DNA of 64,000 nt, from assembly GCA_963842575.1 (NCBI GenBank), contig CAWJGS010000005.1, positions 62,001-126,000 on the forward strand. Direction: 5' to 3'. The translations under genes and the position numbers were made by a program. Under the pieces are notes generated by a model. The model ran no database searches. It saw only the letters and a list, made by a program, of their open reading frames with translations, and was not told where the DNA came from. The DNA is from JACDER01 sp963842575 (GTDB lineage Bacteria; Actinomycetota; Thermoleophilia; Gaiellales; Gaiellaceae). Below, one piece after another: positions 46,233 to 54,033 of the stretch (position 1 is the first letter of the stretch; each line of letters starts with the position of its first letter).

Positions 46233-46768
46233 GCCGCCTCCTTCTTTCCCAGGCGCCGCTCGTGGCGCTTGCACCATTCGATGTTGAACTCCGCGTAGTC
46301 GATGCCGTACTGGAGGACGAGGCCGACGAACGGCGGATCGTCGCCCGCCCGCGCTTCGATCTCGCGCAGCAGCGCGCGGAACTGCTCGTGCCCTGCGCGG
46401 CGCATGCGCAACTGCTCGAGCGCCTGCTCGAGCGGGAGCACGTCCGCGAAGAACAGCTTGAGCAGGTTCTCGTCGCGCATCTCCATGATCTCCGGCGGCC
46501 GGGCCGCCCATTCGGTCAAAGCACGCTTGCCGGCGGCGGTGAGCTCGTACTCCTTGCGCTTGCGGCCGCCGGTCGGCGCGAGCTTCCCCTTGACGAGGCC
46601 CGCGGCCTCGAGCCGGCTCAGCTCCGGGTAGATCTGGCCGTAGCTCGCGGCCCAGAAGAAGCGAGTCGAGCGGTCGACGATGCTCTTGATCTCGTAGCCC
46701 GTGAGCGCCCCCAGGTTGAGCATCCCGAGGATGACGTAGGCGGTCGGCGAGAGCTGTCCTTCCTGCAT
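46229..46768 (-). CDS. PadR family transcriptional regulator
   Basis: A 179-residue PadR-type regulator. The N-terminal winged helix (SPTAYVILGMLNLGALTGYEI, YGQIYPELSRLEAAGLV, GRKRKEYELTAAGKRAL) is followed by a C-terminal coiled-coil dimerisation part (LEQALEQLRMRRAGHEQF). PadR proteins usually repress their own operon and release DNA on binding small aromatic or toxic molecules. It leads a three-gene operon (padR, membrane protein, FAD oxidoreductase). A near-consensus promoter with repeated AT-rich sites lies directly upstream. Confidence 0.92.
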   Translation of the reverse strand: MQEGQLSPTAYVILGMLNLGALTGYEIKSIVDRSTRFFWAASYGQIYPELSRLEAAGLVKGKLAPTGGRKRKEYELTAAGKRALTEWAARPPEIMEMRDENLLKLFFADVLPLEQALEQLRMRRAGHEQFRALLREIEARAGDDPPFVGLVLQYGIDYAEFNIEWCKRHERRLGKKEAA

Positions 46769-46776
46769 GTCGCCGG

Positions 46777-46805
46777 AAGATACATCATCTAGATATATCT
46801 GTCAA
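46777..46805 (-). promoter_or_regulatory. padR promoter with overlapping candidate operator
   Basis: On the minus strand TTGACA (46805-46800) and TATCTT (46782-46777) are separated by exactly 17 bp, a near-consensus housekeeping promoter starting right after the argR stop. The spacer contains two GATAYATC sites 13 bp apart (46792-46799 and 46779-46786), the first a perfect palindrome. Such AT-rich repeated dyads match the style of PadR operators, so autorepression is likely. Confidence 0.6.
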
Positions 46806-47276
46806 CTATATTTCGCGGCGGAGCTCGCGCGCGATCGCCCTCGCCTCCCGCGGCCCTTGCGCAACCACAAGGCAGGTGTCGTCCCCCGCCAACGTCCCGA
46901 GGATGCGGTCGTCCTCCAGGCGGTCGAGCGCGCGCGCGACCGCCGGCGCCGTCCCGAGCTCACAGCGGACGATGACCAGGTTCTGGGCCGCGACGGCACG
47001 GCGGCCGAACTGGGAGAGCACCGACACCAGCGCCTCCCGCGGATCGCCGCGCGACGTTCCCTGCGGCAGCGCGTAGCGCGGCTGGCCGAGCGGGTCGCGC
47101 ACCTTCTGGATCCCGAGCTCGCGGATGTCCCGCGAGACCGTCGCCTGCGTGACCTTGCAGCCCGCCCGGTCGAGCGCGCCGAGCAGCTCGAGTTGCGTCC
47201 CCATCCTCCCGCTGGCGATGACGCTGGTCAGCAACCGCTGTCTTTCCTGCTTCGGAAGCGGACGTAGCCGTTGCAT
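46806..47276 (-). CDS. argR: Arginine repressor
   Basis: A 156-residue ArgR. The N-terminal winged helix contains the signature QATVSRDIRELG (about residues 40-52), and the C-terminal oligomerisation/arginine-binding domain contains GTAPAVARALDRLEDDRILGTLAGDDT with the conserved Asp pair. As a hexamer with arginine it represses arginine biosynthesis genes and often itself. ATG 47276 was chosen because the conserved sequence starts there and an ARG box lies 8 bp upstream. No other arg gene is in the window. Confidence 0.95.
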   Translation of the reverse strand: MQRLRPLPKQERQRLLTSVIASGRMGTQLELLGALDRAGCKVTQATVSRDIRELGIQKVRDPLGQPRYALPQGTSRGDPREALVSVLSQFGRRAVAAQNLVIVRCELGTAPAVARALDRLEDDRILGTLAGDDTCLVVAQGPREARAIARELRREI

Positions 47277-47283
47277 GAACGGA

Positions 47284-47295
47284 GAATAAATATTC
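47284..47295. promoter_or_regulatory. ARG box upstream of argR
   Basis: GAATA-AA-TATTC is a perfect 12-bp palindrome of the ArgR half-site type (consensus core TGAATnnnnATTCA). It is 8 bp from the argR start, so ArgR probably represses its own gene by blocking the ribosome or the polymerase. Confidence 0.7.
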
Positions 47296-47301
47296 GCCAG
47301 G

Positions 47302-47460
47302 AGGGTTTGGCGGAATGTTGCGCGTCGTCGGGGCGCGCCGCGTGGTTCGTGGCCACGGACGCAGGACGCGTTCGTATCGGGAATACGGACGCGTCCGAGG
47401 ACATGCGCCACGGGCCGCGCGGCGCGTTCCGGCGGCACCGCCCATATTTCGCCAAACCCT
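47302..47460. mobile_element. MITE-like palindromic element with 5-bp target duplication
   Basis: A 159-bp sequence whose two halves are reverse complements over nearly their whole length. The ends are AGGGTTTGGCG and CGCCAAACCCT. The centre is a 14-bp stem (GGACGCGTTCGTAT, 47364-47377, against 47383-47396; 13 of 14 matched) with a 5-base loop. The middle arms share CGCGCCGCG and CGTGGC. The element is flanked on both sides by CCAGG (47297-47301 and 47461-47465), the mark of transposition. It encodes no credible protein. No transposase is in the window, so it is probably non-autonomous. It lies 1 bp beyond the ARG box. Confidence 0.75.
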
Positions 47461-47510
47461 CCAGGGCGGGAGGTTTGTTCGAGCTCCAGTCCCGGTAAGC
47501 TCGGAGTGAA

Positions 47511-47639
47511 ATGTTGCGAAAACTGCTGTGGTCCGGTCTTTACGCCGGTCTCGCCGCCGGCGGGGCCGCCGTCGCGCGCCTGGTCGCGACAAGGATCTGG
47601 AAGATGGCCACAGGCGAGGATCCCCCGAAGAAGCGATGA
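47511..47639 (+). CDS. Small membrane protein (42 aa)
   Basis: A 42-residue product with GGAG 5 bases before ATG 47511. One amphipathic to transmembrane helix (LLWSGLYAGLAAGGAAVARLVA) is followed by a basic tail (RIWKMATGEDPPKKR), as in DUF4235-like small proteins. It overlaps the next gene by 4 nt (ATGA), which supports translation. It opens a four-gene cassette of small membrane-associated proteins. Confidence 0.6.
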   Translation: MLRKLLWSGLYAGLAAGGAAVARLVATRIWKMATGEDPPKKR

Positions 47640-48037
47640 CGAAGGCCGACCTCCTGTTCGAACGCGGTGCGGCATTCCTCGAGGAGCTGTCGCGCAAGGC
47701 GTCTGCTAACGGCGGCTTCGTGGCGAAGCTGGTCGAGCCGCTGGGTGAAGACGCAGCCTTCCTGCGCAAGATGAAGCCGACCCTCGTCCTGGCCCGGCTG
47801 CGGGGCGAGGCGCCCACGAACGGACCCACGAACGGTAACGTCGCGCCGACGATGCAGCCCCCGCCCCCCGTGCCCGAGCCAGCGCCGGAGCCGAAGCCGC
47901 CGGAGCAGAAGAAGCCGAAGAAGAAAACGGGAGGCGGCGGCATCAATCCCATCGCCGTCGCGGCGGGCGCATTGGTCGCCGGCATCCTCGTCGCCAAGTT
48001 CGTCGACTGGAGAGGACATGCCCATCCAAGGTTCTGA
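47636..48037 (+). CDS. Pro-rich protein with C-terminal membrane helix
   Basis: 133 residues. A helical N-terminal domain (MTKADLLFERGAAFLEELSRKA) is followed by a short TNG-repeat region, a Pro/Glu/Lys linker (PPPPVPEPAPEPKPPEQKK), a poly-Gly turn and a C-terminal helix (PIAVAAGALVAGILVAKFVDW). It resembles tail-anchored spacer proteins; no family is recognised. It overlaps the next gene by 20 nt. Confidence 0.65.
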   Translation: MTKADLLFERGAAFLEELSRKASANGGFVAKLVEPLGEDAAFLRKMKPTLVLARLRGEAPTNGPTNGNVAPTMQPPPPVPEPAPEPKPPEQKKPKKKTGGGGINPIAVAAGALVAGILVAKFVDWRGHAHPRF

Positions 48038-48410
48038 GCCGGCCGGGCTCGGCGAGTCCGCCAAGCAGATCGCCGAGCACGCGAGCGCGCTCGCCCGGCT
48101 CGAGCTGCGCCTGGCCGCGCTCGAGCTCAGCCGGAAGGGGAAGGTCTTCGCCGTGGGGATCGCGCTCGCCCTCGCGGCGCTCCTCCTCCTGCTCTACGCC
48201 CTGGGATTCGGGCTCGCCGCGATCGCCGCCGCGATCCCGCTCGACACCTGGGCCTCGCTCCTGATCGTCACCGTGGGCCTCTTGGTCGTCATCGCGATCC
48301 TCGGATTCCTCGCCGTGTCGTCCTTCAAGAAGGCCACGCCGCCCGTGCCGAACCAGGCGATCGAGGAGGCGAAGCTGACCACCGAGGCGATCAAGGCCGG
48401 ACATGGCTGA
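48018..48410 (+). CDS. Phage-holin-family (DUF1469-type) membrane protein
   Basis: 130 residues: an amphipathic N-terminal helix (SAKQIAEHASALARLELRLA), two long membrane helices (VFAVGIALALAALLLLLYALGFG and LDTWASLLIVTVGLLVVIAILGFLAV) and a charged tail. This is the holin superfamily III/DUF1469 pattern common in actinobacterial chromosomes, where it sits beside DUF3618; a true phage role is unlikely. GAGAGGAC precedes the ATG. It overlaps the DUF3618 gene by 8 nt. Confidence 0.8.
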   Translation: MPIQGSEPAGLGESAKQIAEHASALARLELRLAALELSRKGKVFAVGIALALAALLLLLYALGFGLAAIAAAIPLDTWASLLIVTVGLLVVIAILGFLAVSSFKKATPPVPNQAIEEAKLTTEAIKAGHG

Positions 48411-48630
48411 GCCCGAGCCGCAGACACCGGAGTCGGTCCGACGCGAGATCGAGCTCGAGCGCGAGCAGCTCGCCGGCGCGGTCGACTCGCTGCGGACGGC
48501 GGCGAGGTCGAGCGTCAACGTCCCGGTGCTGGCCGCGGCCGCGTTCGGCGCCGGGTTCTTCCTCGCGGGCGGGATCGGCGCGACCGTGCGGCTGATGTTC
48601 AGGCGCGGGCGCGAGCACCCGCGCGACTGA
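48403..48630 (+). CDS. DUF3618 family protein
   Basis: 75 residues. The DUF3618 signature SVRREIELEREQLAGAVDSLR is at positions 11-31, and a single membrane helix (VPVLAAAAFGAGFFLAGGIGATV) with a basic end (RRGREHPRD) follows. It typically occurs with the holin-like protein, as here. Function unknown. A strong terminator hairpin follows. Confidence 0.85.
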   Translation: MAEPEPQTPESVRREIELEREQLAGAVDSLRTAARSSVNVPVLAAAAFGAGFFLAGGIGATVRLMFRRGREHPRD

Positions 48631-48663
48631 ATCCTCGTAGCGCGCTCCGGAAAAGGGAGGCCA

Positions 48664-48692
48664 CCCGGCGTGCTGCGGTCACGCCGGGCGGC
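48664..48692. terminator. Terminator hairpin
   Basis: A 9-bp perfect stem CCCGGCGTG / CACGCCGGG with loop CTGCGGT, followed by CGGCTCTTCT. It lies between the DUF3618 stop (48630) and the convergent cupredoxin gene end (48714), so it may act in both directions. Confidence 0.65.
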
Positions 48693-48713
48693 TCTTCTCC
48701 TCGGCCTCGCGGC

Positions 48714-49432
48714 TTATGAGGCCTTGAAGCTTCCCTTCATGACAGTCGGATGGGAATCGCAGCGAAAGCGGTACGTGCCTTTCTTGAACTTGACCTTCCA
48801 GGTCGCCTTCTGCTTCTTGCCGACAACGGTCTTCTTGTTCACGCCCTTGCCGGTGACGTGGAAGTTGTGGATGGCGGACTTGTCCGTGATGGAGATGGTG
48901 TAGGTCCTCCCGGCGTGCACCTTGCGGACGGTCTTGCGGGCGCCGTCCTTCAGCGAGATGGTGAAGCCAGGGCCAACCGTGCCCTTGAGCTTCGTCCCCT
49001 TCGCGAACCCGGAGGGCGGCGGCGGGGGCGGCGGCGGGGGCGGCGGGGGGGTTCGATCGTCGCGGTCCCCACGGCGAAGTCGCCCTTCATCTGGGTTGCG
49101 TGGGCGTCGCACTGGAAGTGGTAGACGCCGTCGATGAACGTGACCGTCCAGGTCACGTCGCCCGTGTCCTCGACCGAGGTGGCCTCCTGCACGTTCGGGC
49201 CCTCGAGATGGAAGTTGTGCTCCACTCCCTGGTCGACAACGTGCACGTCGTAGGTCCCCGTATCGAGGTGCCTGACGTTGGCGCCGTTCGCGTCCTTGAG
49301 CGTGATGGTGAACCCCGGGCCGACGGAGGCCTGGAGAATGGGATTGGCTGCGGCCGAGCCGGACGGCAGGAGGAACACGAGCATCGCCGTGGCAGCGGCC
49401 ACCAGTGTCAGTGGAATCAGTAGTCGTCGCAT
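48714..49432 (-). CDS. Secreted protein with two cupredoxin-like domains (frameshift in linker)
   Basis: A 239-residue exported protein after correction. It has a signal peptide (residues 1-29, LIPLTLVAAATAMLVFLLPSGSAAA), then two similar beta-sandwich domains. Domain 1 has VEHNFHLEG and FQCDAHATQMKGDF; domain 2 has IHNFHVTGK and FRCDSHPTVMKGSF. Each carries His, Cys, His and Met in type-1 copper order. A poly-proline linker joins them. The frame breaks in the G7 run at 49045-49051 of the linker; one more base restores it. It may bind copper or transfer electrons outside the membrane. Confidence 0.8.
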
Positions 49433-49488
49433 AGACCCAGGGTACGCGGACCTGTACCGATCGGATTGTCTGTTCTAGACTCGCTTGG

Positions 49489-49902
49489 GTGCGTATAGGT
49501 AAGAACACAAAGATTGAGCTGATCAAGACCATCCCTCTCTTCGCGCGGCTGTCGCGCAAGGAGCTGGCCGAGGTCGCTGCGCTCGCGGACGAAATCGACT
49601 TTCCCGGCGGCAAGGAGATCATCCGGGAGGGCGAGCGCGGGCGCGAGTTCTTCGTGCTGCTGGATGGCGGCGCGGACGTGATCCGCAGCGGTCAGCGCAT
49701 CGCGCACCTCGCGAAGGGCGACTTCGTCGGCGAGATCGCGGTCATTGCGCGCGTCCCACGGAATGCGACCGTCAAGACGACGGAGCCCACGCGGGCGCTC
49801 GTCGTCACCGATCAGGCGCTCAGGAGCCTGCTCCGGCGGATGCCCGACATGCAGCTGAAGGTGCTCCAGGCGGTCGCCGAGCGCGTGGTCGCGTCGCACT
49901 AA
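49489..49902 (+). CDS. Cyclic nucleotide-binding domain protein
   Basis: A 137-residue stand-alone cNMP-binding domain, GTG 49489. It shows the roll and phosphate-binding cassette (FFVLLDGGADVIRSG, GDFVGEIAVIARVPRNATVKT with Glu and Arg contacting the cyclic phosphate and ribose). It has no DNA-binding domain, so it is not a CRP regulator. It could read signals from class III cyclases such as those at 11-24 kb; that link is inference. Its stop overlaps pheT tail to tail. Confidence 0.9.
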   Translation: MRIGKNTKIELIKTIPLFARLSRKELAEVAALADEIDFPGGKEIIREGERGREFFVLLDGGADVIRSGQRIAHLAKGDFVGEIAVIARVPRNATVKTTEPTRALVVTDQALRSLLRRMPDMQLKVLQAVAERVVASH

Positions 49903-52187
49903 CCCGTTCTCAGCTCGGCGCCGAACCGCTCACGCAGGGCGTCTACGATGCGCTGCCGCAGGACGGCCGCGTCCTCGTCCGAGAGCGTCCGCTCGGGCGA
50001 CTGGAACTCGACGGAGAAGGCGAGCGACTTGCGCCCCTCCCCCACCTGCGGCCCGTGGTAGACGTCGAACACGCGCATCTCGCGAAGCTCGTGCCCGACG
50101 GCCGCGCGCGACACGTCCACGAGGTCGGCCGCCGGAACGTCCTCTGGGACGATGAAAGCGAGATCCTGGCGGACGGCCGGGTACGTGCTGACGTCCGCGT
50201 AGCGGACGGGATCGCGCGCATCGGCCAGGAGCAGCTCGAGGTCGAATTCGAAGGCGCCCCAGTTGCCGTCCAGAACGGCGGGATGGACCTCGCCGAAGAC
50301 ACCCGCCTCGGTGCGCGCGGCCTTGCCGGGATGAAGGAGCGCGTGCTCGCCGGGGGCGATGAGCGGCGTCGCCTTGAGCGCGCCGTAGATCGCCTCCACG
50401 ACTCCCTTCACGGCCGAGAACCCTCCCTCGACGATCCCGGCCACGTGCAGCGGCTCGTCCGGTAGCTCGTTCCCCTTGGGCAGGTAGACGTGCGCGACCT
50501 CGAACAGGGCAACGTTCCGGTTCCCCACATCGGCGTTGCGGCGGGCGAAGTCGACGAGGCTGGGGAGCAGCTCGGTGCGGAGGACGGCGAGCTCGATCGA
50601 GATCGGCTCCTCGAGCGCGATTGCGTCCGGGTCGGCATCGTCGAGCCGCAGGGACGGCGTCACGGTCTCGTTGAAGCCGAGACCGACGAGGACGTCCTCC
50701 AGCCGGCGGCGCAGTCGCTGCTCGCGGCTCAGCCGGCCCGTCATCGCGCGCCGGAGCGGCAACGTGAAGGGCACGTCGGCAAGGACGAAGCGGGCGACTT
50801 CCTCGACGAGGTCGATCTCGCGCGTCAGGTCGCGAGCGCGCCACGTCGGGACGCGGTAGGCGCTGCCCTCGAGCTCGCAGCCGAGACGTTCGAGGGTCTC
50901 CTCCTGCTCCCCGCGGGCGACCTCCATCCCGATCACCGCGTCCGCCTTCTCCGGACGGTACGGGACGAGCGGCCGGTCGGGCAGCTCGCCCTGGACGTCG
51001 GTGTGTCCGGTCCAGCGTGCGCCCGTGAGCTCGACAATGAGCTCGGTCGCCATCGCCGCGGCCTGCTCGGCCAGGTACGGGTCGACGCCCTTCTCCCAGC
51101 GATTGGAGCCCTCCGTGCGCAGCCGCATCCGCTCGGAGCTGCGCCAGATCCCGACCGGCTCGAAGTTCGCCGCTTCGAGCAGGACGCTCGTGGTCGAGTC
51201 GGATACCTCGGTCTCCTCGCCGCCCATGATCCCGGCCAGCGCGATCCCGCGCTCCGCGTCGGCGATGAGGAGATCGGTCGGGTCGAGCTTGCGCAGCTCG
51301 TCGTCGAGCGTGCGGATCTCCTCGCCCGGGTGCGCCCGGCGAACGACCACGCGGCTCTCCGCCAGCGTCGAGAAGTCGAAGGCGTGCAGCGGGTTGCCGA
51401 GGGCGAGCATGACGTAGTTCGTCACGTCGACGACGTTCGAGATCGGGCGCATCCCGGCCGCCGTGAGCCGAGCGCGCATCCAGGGAGGCGAGGGGCCGAT
51501 CTCGACGTCGCGGAAGAGGCGGCCGATGTAGCGCGGGCAGCCCTCCAGATCCTCGATCCGGACGTCCACCGGTTCGTCGCCGACCTGCTCCGGATCGTTG
51601 CCCGGCGGCGGAGCGAGGTCGAGGCGGAGCAGGGCGGCGATGTCGCGCGCCACGCCGTAGACCGAGAGGAGATCGACGCGGTTGTTCGTCACCTCCAAGC
51701 CGATGACCGTCTCGCCGAGCGGAAGGACGTCGGAAAGGGGCGCGCCCGGCTCGCCGGCGGGGAGAACGAGGATTCCGCTGTGGTCAGGCCCGAGCTCCAG
51801 CTCGCGCTCCGAGAGGATCATCCCCTCGGAGACCTGGCCGCGGAGCTTGGCGCGCTCGAGCTTCGTCCCGCCCGGCAGCACCGCCCCGGGAAGCGCTACC
51901 GCGACGGTCGCGCCCGTGCCGAAGTTCCAGGCACCGCACACGATCTGGACCGGCTCCCCTTCGCCCACGTCCACGCGGCAGAGCTGCAGCCGGTCGGCGT
52001 TCGGATGCTTGCCCGCCTCGAGCACGTGGCCCACGCGGTAGAGCCCGAGGTTCCCGTCGACGTCGGGGACACCGATCCGCTCGACGTTCTCCACCACGCC
52101 GATGGAGACGTCGATGCGCGAGACGAGCTCGTCGAGCGGCAGCTCCGGTCGGACGTACTCGTGCAGCCAGCTGAGCGGGATCTTCAT
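49899..52187 (-). CDS. pheT: Phenylalanine-tRNA ligase beta subunit
   Basis: A 762-residue PheT in the usual bacterial layout: tRNA-binding EMAP-like domain (residues 40-150), B3/B4 editing domain (NPLHAFDFSTL), B5 domain (EGSNRWEKGVDPYLA region) and a C-terminal anticodon-binding FDX-ACB domain (SPERTLSDEDAAVLRQRIVDAL). It starts at ATG 52187, 2 nt after pheS. With PheS it forms the alpha2-beta2 enzyme charging tRNA-Phe. No indel is seen over 2.3 kb. Confidence 0.97.
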   Translation of the reverse strand: MKIPLSWLHEYVRPELPLDELVSRIDVSIGVVENVERIGVPDVDGNLGLYRVGHVLEAGKHPNADRLQLCRVDVGEGEPVQIVCGAWNFGTGATVAVALPGAVLPGGTKLERAKLRGQVSEGMILSERELELGPDHSGILVLPAGEPGAPLSDVLPLGETVIGLEVTNNRVDLLSVYGVARDIAALLRLDLAPPPGNDPEQVGDEPVDVRIEDLEGCPRYIGRLFRDVEIGPSPPWMRARLTAAGMRPISNVVDVTNYVMLALGNPLHAFDFSTLAESRVVVRRAHPGEEIRTLDDELRKLDPTDLLIADAERGIALAGIMGGEETEVSDSTTSVLLEAANFEPVGIWRSSERMRLRTEGSNRWEKGVDPYLAEQAAAMATELIVELTGARWTGHTDVQGELPDRPLVPYRPEKADAVIGMEVARGEQEETLERLGCELEGSAYRVPTWRARDLTREIDLVEEVARFVLADVPFTLPLRRAMTGRLSREQRLRRRLEDVLVGLGFNETVTPSLRLDDADPDAIALEEPISIELAVLRTELLPSLVDFARRNADVGNRNVALFEVAHVYLPKGNELPDEPLHVAGIVEGGFSAVKGVVEAIYGALKATPLIAPGEHALLHPGKAARTEAGVFGEVHPAVLDGNWGAFEFDLELLLADARDPVRYADVSTYPAVRQDLAFIVPEDVPAADLVDVSRAAVGHELREMRVFDVYHGPQVGEGRKSLAFSVEFQSPERTLSDEDAAVLRQRIVDALRERFGAELRTG

Positions 52188-52189
52188 GC

Positions 52190-53185
52190 CTAGAACTGCC
52201 TGAGGACTCGGAGGTCGTTTTCCCAGAACGGGCGGATCTCGGTGATGTCGTAGCGGAGCTGGGCCGCCCGCTCGAGGCCGCAGCCGAAAGCGAAGCCGCT
52301 CCACTCCTCCGGGTCGATCCCGACGTTCTCGAACACCTGCGGGTCGACCATCCCGGCGCCCCCCAGCTCGATCCAGCCGGTGAACTTGCACATGCGGCAG
52401 CCCTCGAAGTTGCAGTTCGGGCAGGAGACATCGGGCTCGATGGACGGCTCGGTGAAGGGGAAGTTGTGCGTGCGGAAGCGCACCTCGCGGTCGTCGCCGA
52501 AGAGCACGCGCATGACGTGCAGAAGCGTCCCCTTGAGATCGGTGAGCGTGATGCCGCGGTCGACGGCGAGGCCTTCGAACTGGTGGAAGATGGGGAAGCG
52601 CGTGGGCGTGACCTCGTCGCGGCGGTAAACGCGGCCGATCGAGACCATGTAGATCGGGGGCTCCTTCGCCTCCATCGTGTGGATCTGCGACGGCGAGGTC
52701 TCGGTCCGGAGCAGACGCTCCGGGTCGATGAAGAAGGTGTCGCGCGGCGAACGGGTCGGATGCGCCGGCGGAAACGCGAGCTGGTCGAAGTTGTAGTGCG
52801 GGGTCTCGACCTCGCGGTCGTCGACGATGTCGTAGCCGAGGCCGAGGAACGCGTCCTCGACGAGCCGGCGGATGTGGGTCGTCGGATGGAGGGACCCGAT
52901 CCGGCGCTCGTCGCCGGGAAGGGTGACGTCGACGCGCTCCTCACGGAGCCGGCGGTCGAGCTCGGCGCGCTCCAGCGCCCGCCGCCGCGCCTCGACCTCT
53001 GCCTCCAGACGTTCGCGGATCGGGTTCAGGAGCATCCCGGTCTCGCGGTCGCGGACGTCGCGGAGCGCCTGGGCGAGCTCGCTCTTGCGGCCCAGGTAGC
53101 GCACGCGCGCATCCTCGAGCTCTTCGAGGGTCGAAGAGCCCGAAATCGCGCTCATAGCCTCAGATTCGAGGGCTTTCGCGTCCAT
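52190..53185 (-). CDS. pheS: Phenylalanine-tRNA ligase alpha subunit
   Basis: A 331-residue class II synthetase subunit. An N-terminal coiled coil (residues 1-85) precedes motif 1 (HPTTHIRRLVEDAF), motif 2 (IYMVSIGRVYRRDEVTPTRFPIFHQFEGL) and motif 3 (GFAFGCGLERAAQLRYDI). A CPNCNFEGCRMC insertion, known in many bacterial PheS, probably binds zinc or is structural. ATG 53185 is 43 bp from the 73-bp repeat copy B. It is coupled to pheT. Confidence 0.97.
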   Translation of the reverse strand: MDAKALESEAMSAISGSSTLEELEDARVRYLGRKSELAQALRDVRDRETGMLLNPIRERLEAEVEARRRALERAELDRRLREERVDVTLPGDERRIGSLHPTTHIRRLVEDAFLGLGYDIVDDREVETPHYNFDQLAFPPAHPTRSPRDTFFIDPERLLRTETSPSQIHTMEAKEPPIYMVSIGRVYRRDEVTPTRFPIFHQFEGLAVDRGITLTDLKGTLLHVMRVLFGDDREVRFRTHNFPFTEPSIEPDVSCPNCNFEGCRMCKFTGWIELGGAGMVDPQVFENVGIDPEEWSGFAFGCGLERAAQLRYDITEIRPFWENDLRVLRQF

Positions 53186-53227
53186 CGAGCGAATGTATCA
53201 TCGGCCCCTTCCAGCCACCGATCGTTC

Positions 53228-53300
53228 GGGGCCACCAGCCTCCTCCCCACTGCGATCGTATCGAGGAAGAGCGCACACGTCTGTGCCGACAGAGAGCCGA
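53228..53300. repeat. 73-bp dispersed repeat, copy B
   Basis: Gapless match to 9855-9927 (59 of 73 positions). It lies between the divergent pheS and methyltransferase starts and contains the assigned GTG of the methyltransferase. GGCCCC (53203-53208) and GGGGCC (53228-53233) could pair across its edge. Confidence 0.7.
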
Positions 53301-54023
53301 AATAGCACACCGCCGCGCGGCTCCTACGACGCGATCGCGGGCCTGTACGACGCGTGGAGCCGCAGCGTCCGCGAGGACATCGACTTCTACGTGGACGAGG
53401 CGAAGCGCTCGGGAGGGCCGGTCCTCGAGCTGGGGGTCGGCACCGGCCGGATCGCCATCCCGATCGCGCAAGCGGGCGTGGACGTGATCGGCGTCGACGC
53501 GTCGGAGGGAATGCTCGCCGTCGCGCGGGCGGCCGCCGCCGAGGCCGGCGTGACCGAGCGCCTCGACCTGCGGCGCGGCGACATCCGCAAGCCGCCCGCC
53601 GGCACCGGAGCGCCGCTCGTGATCTGCCCTTTCCGCTCGCTCCTGCACCTCCAGTCCGACCCGGAGCGGATCAGCACACTCACCGCCGTTCACGATCTCC
53701 TCCCACCGGGCGGCCGCTTCGTCTTCGACGTCTTCACCCCGGCGCAGGACGACATCGACGAGACCCACGGCCGCTGGCTGGAGCGCGAGCCGGGCATCTT
53801 CGAGCGCGCCGACTGGGACACCGCCACGCGGACGCTCACACTCTCCGTCAGAGGGCCCTCAGGTGCCACCACCATGGCGCTCGCGTGGCTTTCCCCAGTG
53901 GAGTGGCGCATGCTGCTCCAGAAGAGCGGCTTCGAGATCGAGGTCTGCTACGGCTGGTTCGACCGCCGGCCGTTCGCCGGCGGCGAGGACAGCATCTGGG
54001 TCGCCCGGCGCCCGACCGTTTAG
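53283..54023 (+). CDS. Class I SAM-dependent methyltransferase
   Basis: A 246-residue methyltransferase. Motif I is VLELGVGTGRIAIPIA, then the acidic end of strand 2 (VIGVDASEGML), motif II/III (DLRRGDIRKPP) and the loop LLPPGGRFVFDVF. The opening YDAIAGLYDAWSRS is typical of small-molecule methyltransferases. The start is uncertain: GTG 53283 is the best in-frame choice but lies inside the dispersed repeat. Its stop is 10 nt before lemA. Confidence 0.85.
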   Translation: MPTESRNSTPPRGSYDAIAGLYDAWSRSVREDIDFYVDEAKRSGGPVLELGVGTGRIAIPIAQAGVDVIGVDASEGMLAVARAAAAEAGVTERLDLRRGDIRKPPAGTGAPLVICPFRSLLHLQSDPERISTLTAVHDLLPPGGRFVFDVFTPAQDDIDETHGRWLEREPGIFERADWDTATRTLTLSVRGPSGATTMALAWLSPVEWRMLLQKSGFEIEVCYGWFDRRPFAGGEDSIWVARRPTV

Positions 54024-54033
54024 GCTCCCGCTC

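Noticed and set aside
47228..47509. Short open frames on both strands across the argR upstream region
   Set aside because: They arise from the palindromic element and lack ribosome sites; the two strands give near-identical peptides because of the dyad.
48018..48630. Prophage remnant suggested by the holin-like gene
   Set aside because: There are no other phage genes, no integrase and no attachment site; holin-family DUF1469 proteins are ordinary chromosomal genes in actinobacteria.
53186..53282. A T-box leader or Phe leader peptide before pheS
   Set aside because: No T-box core sequence, no Phe codon run and no terminator hairpin were found; only the dispersed repeat is present.
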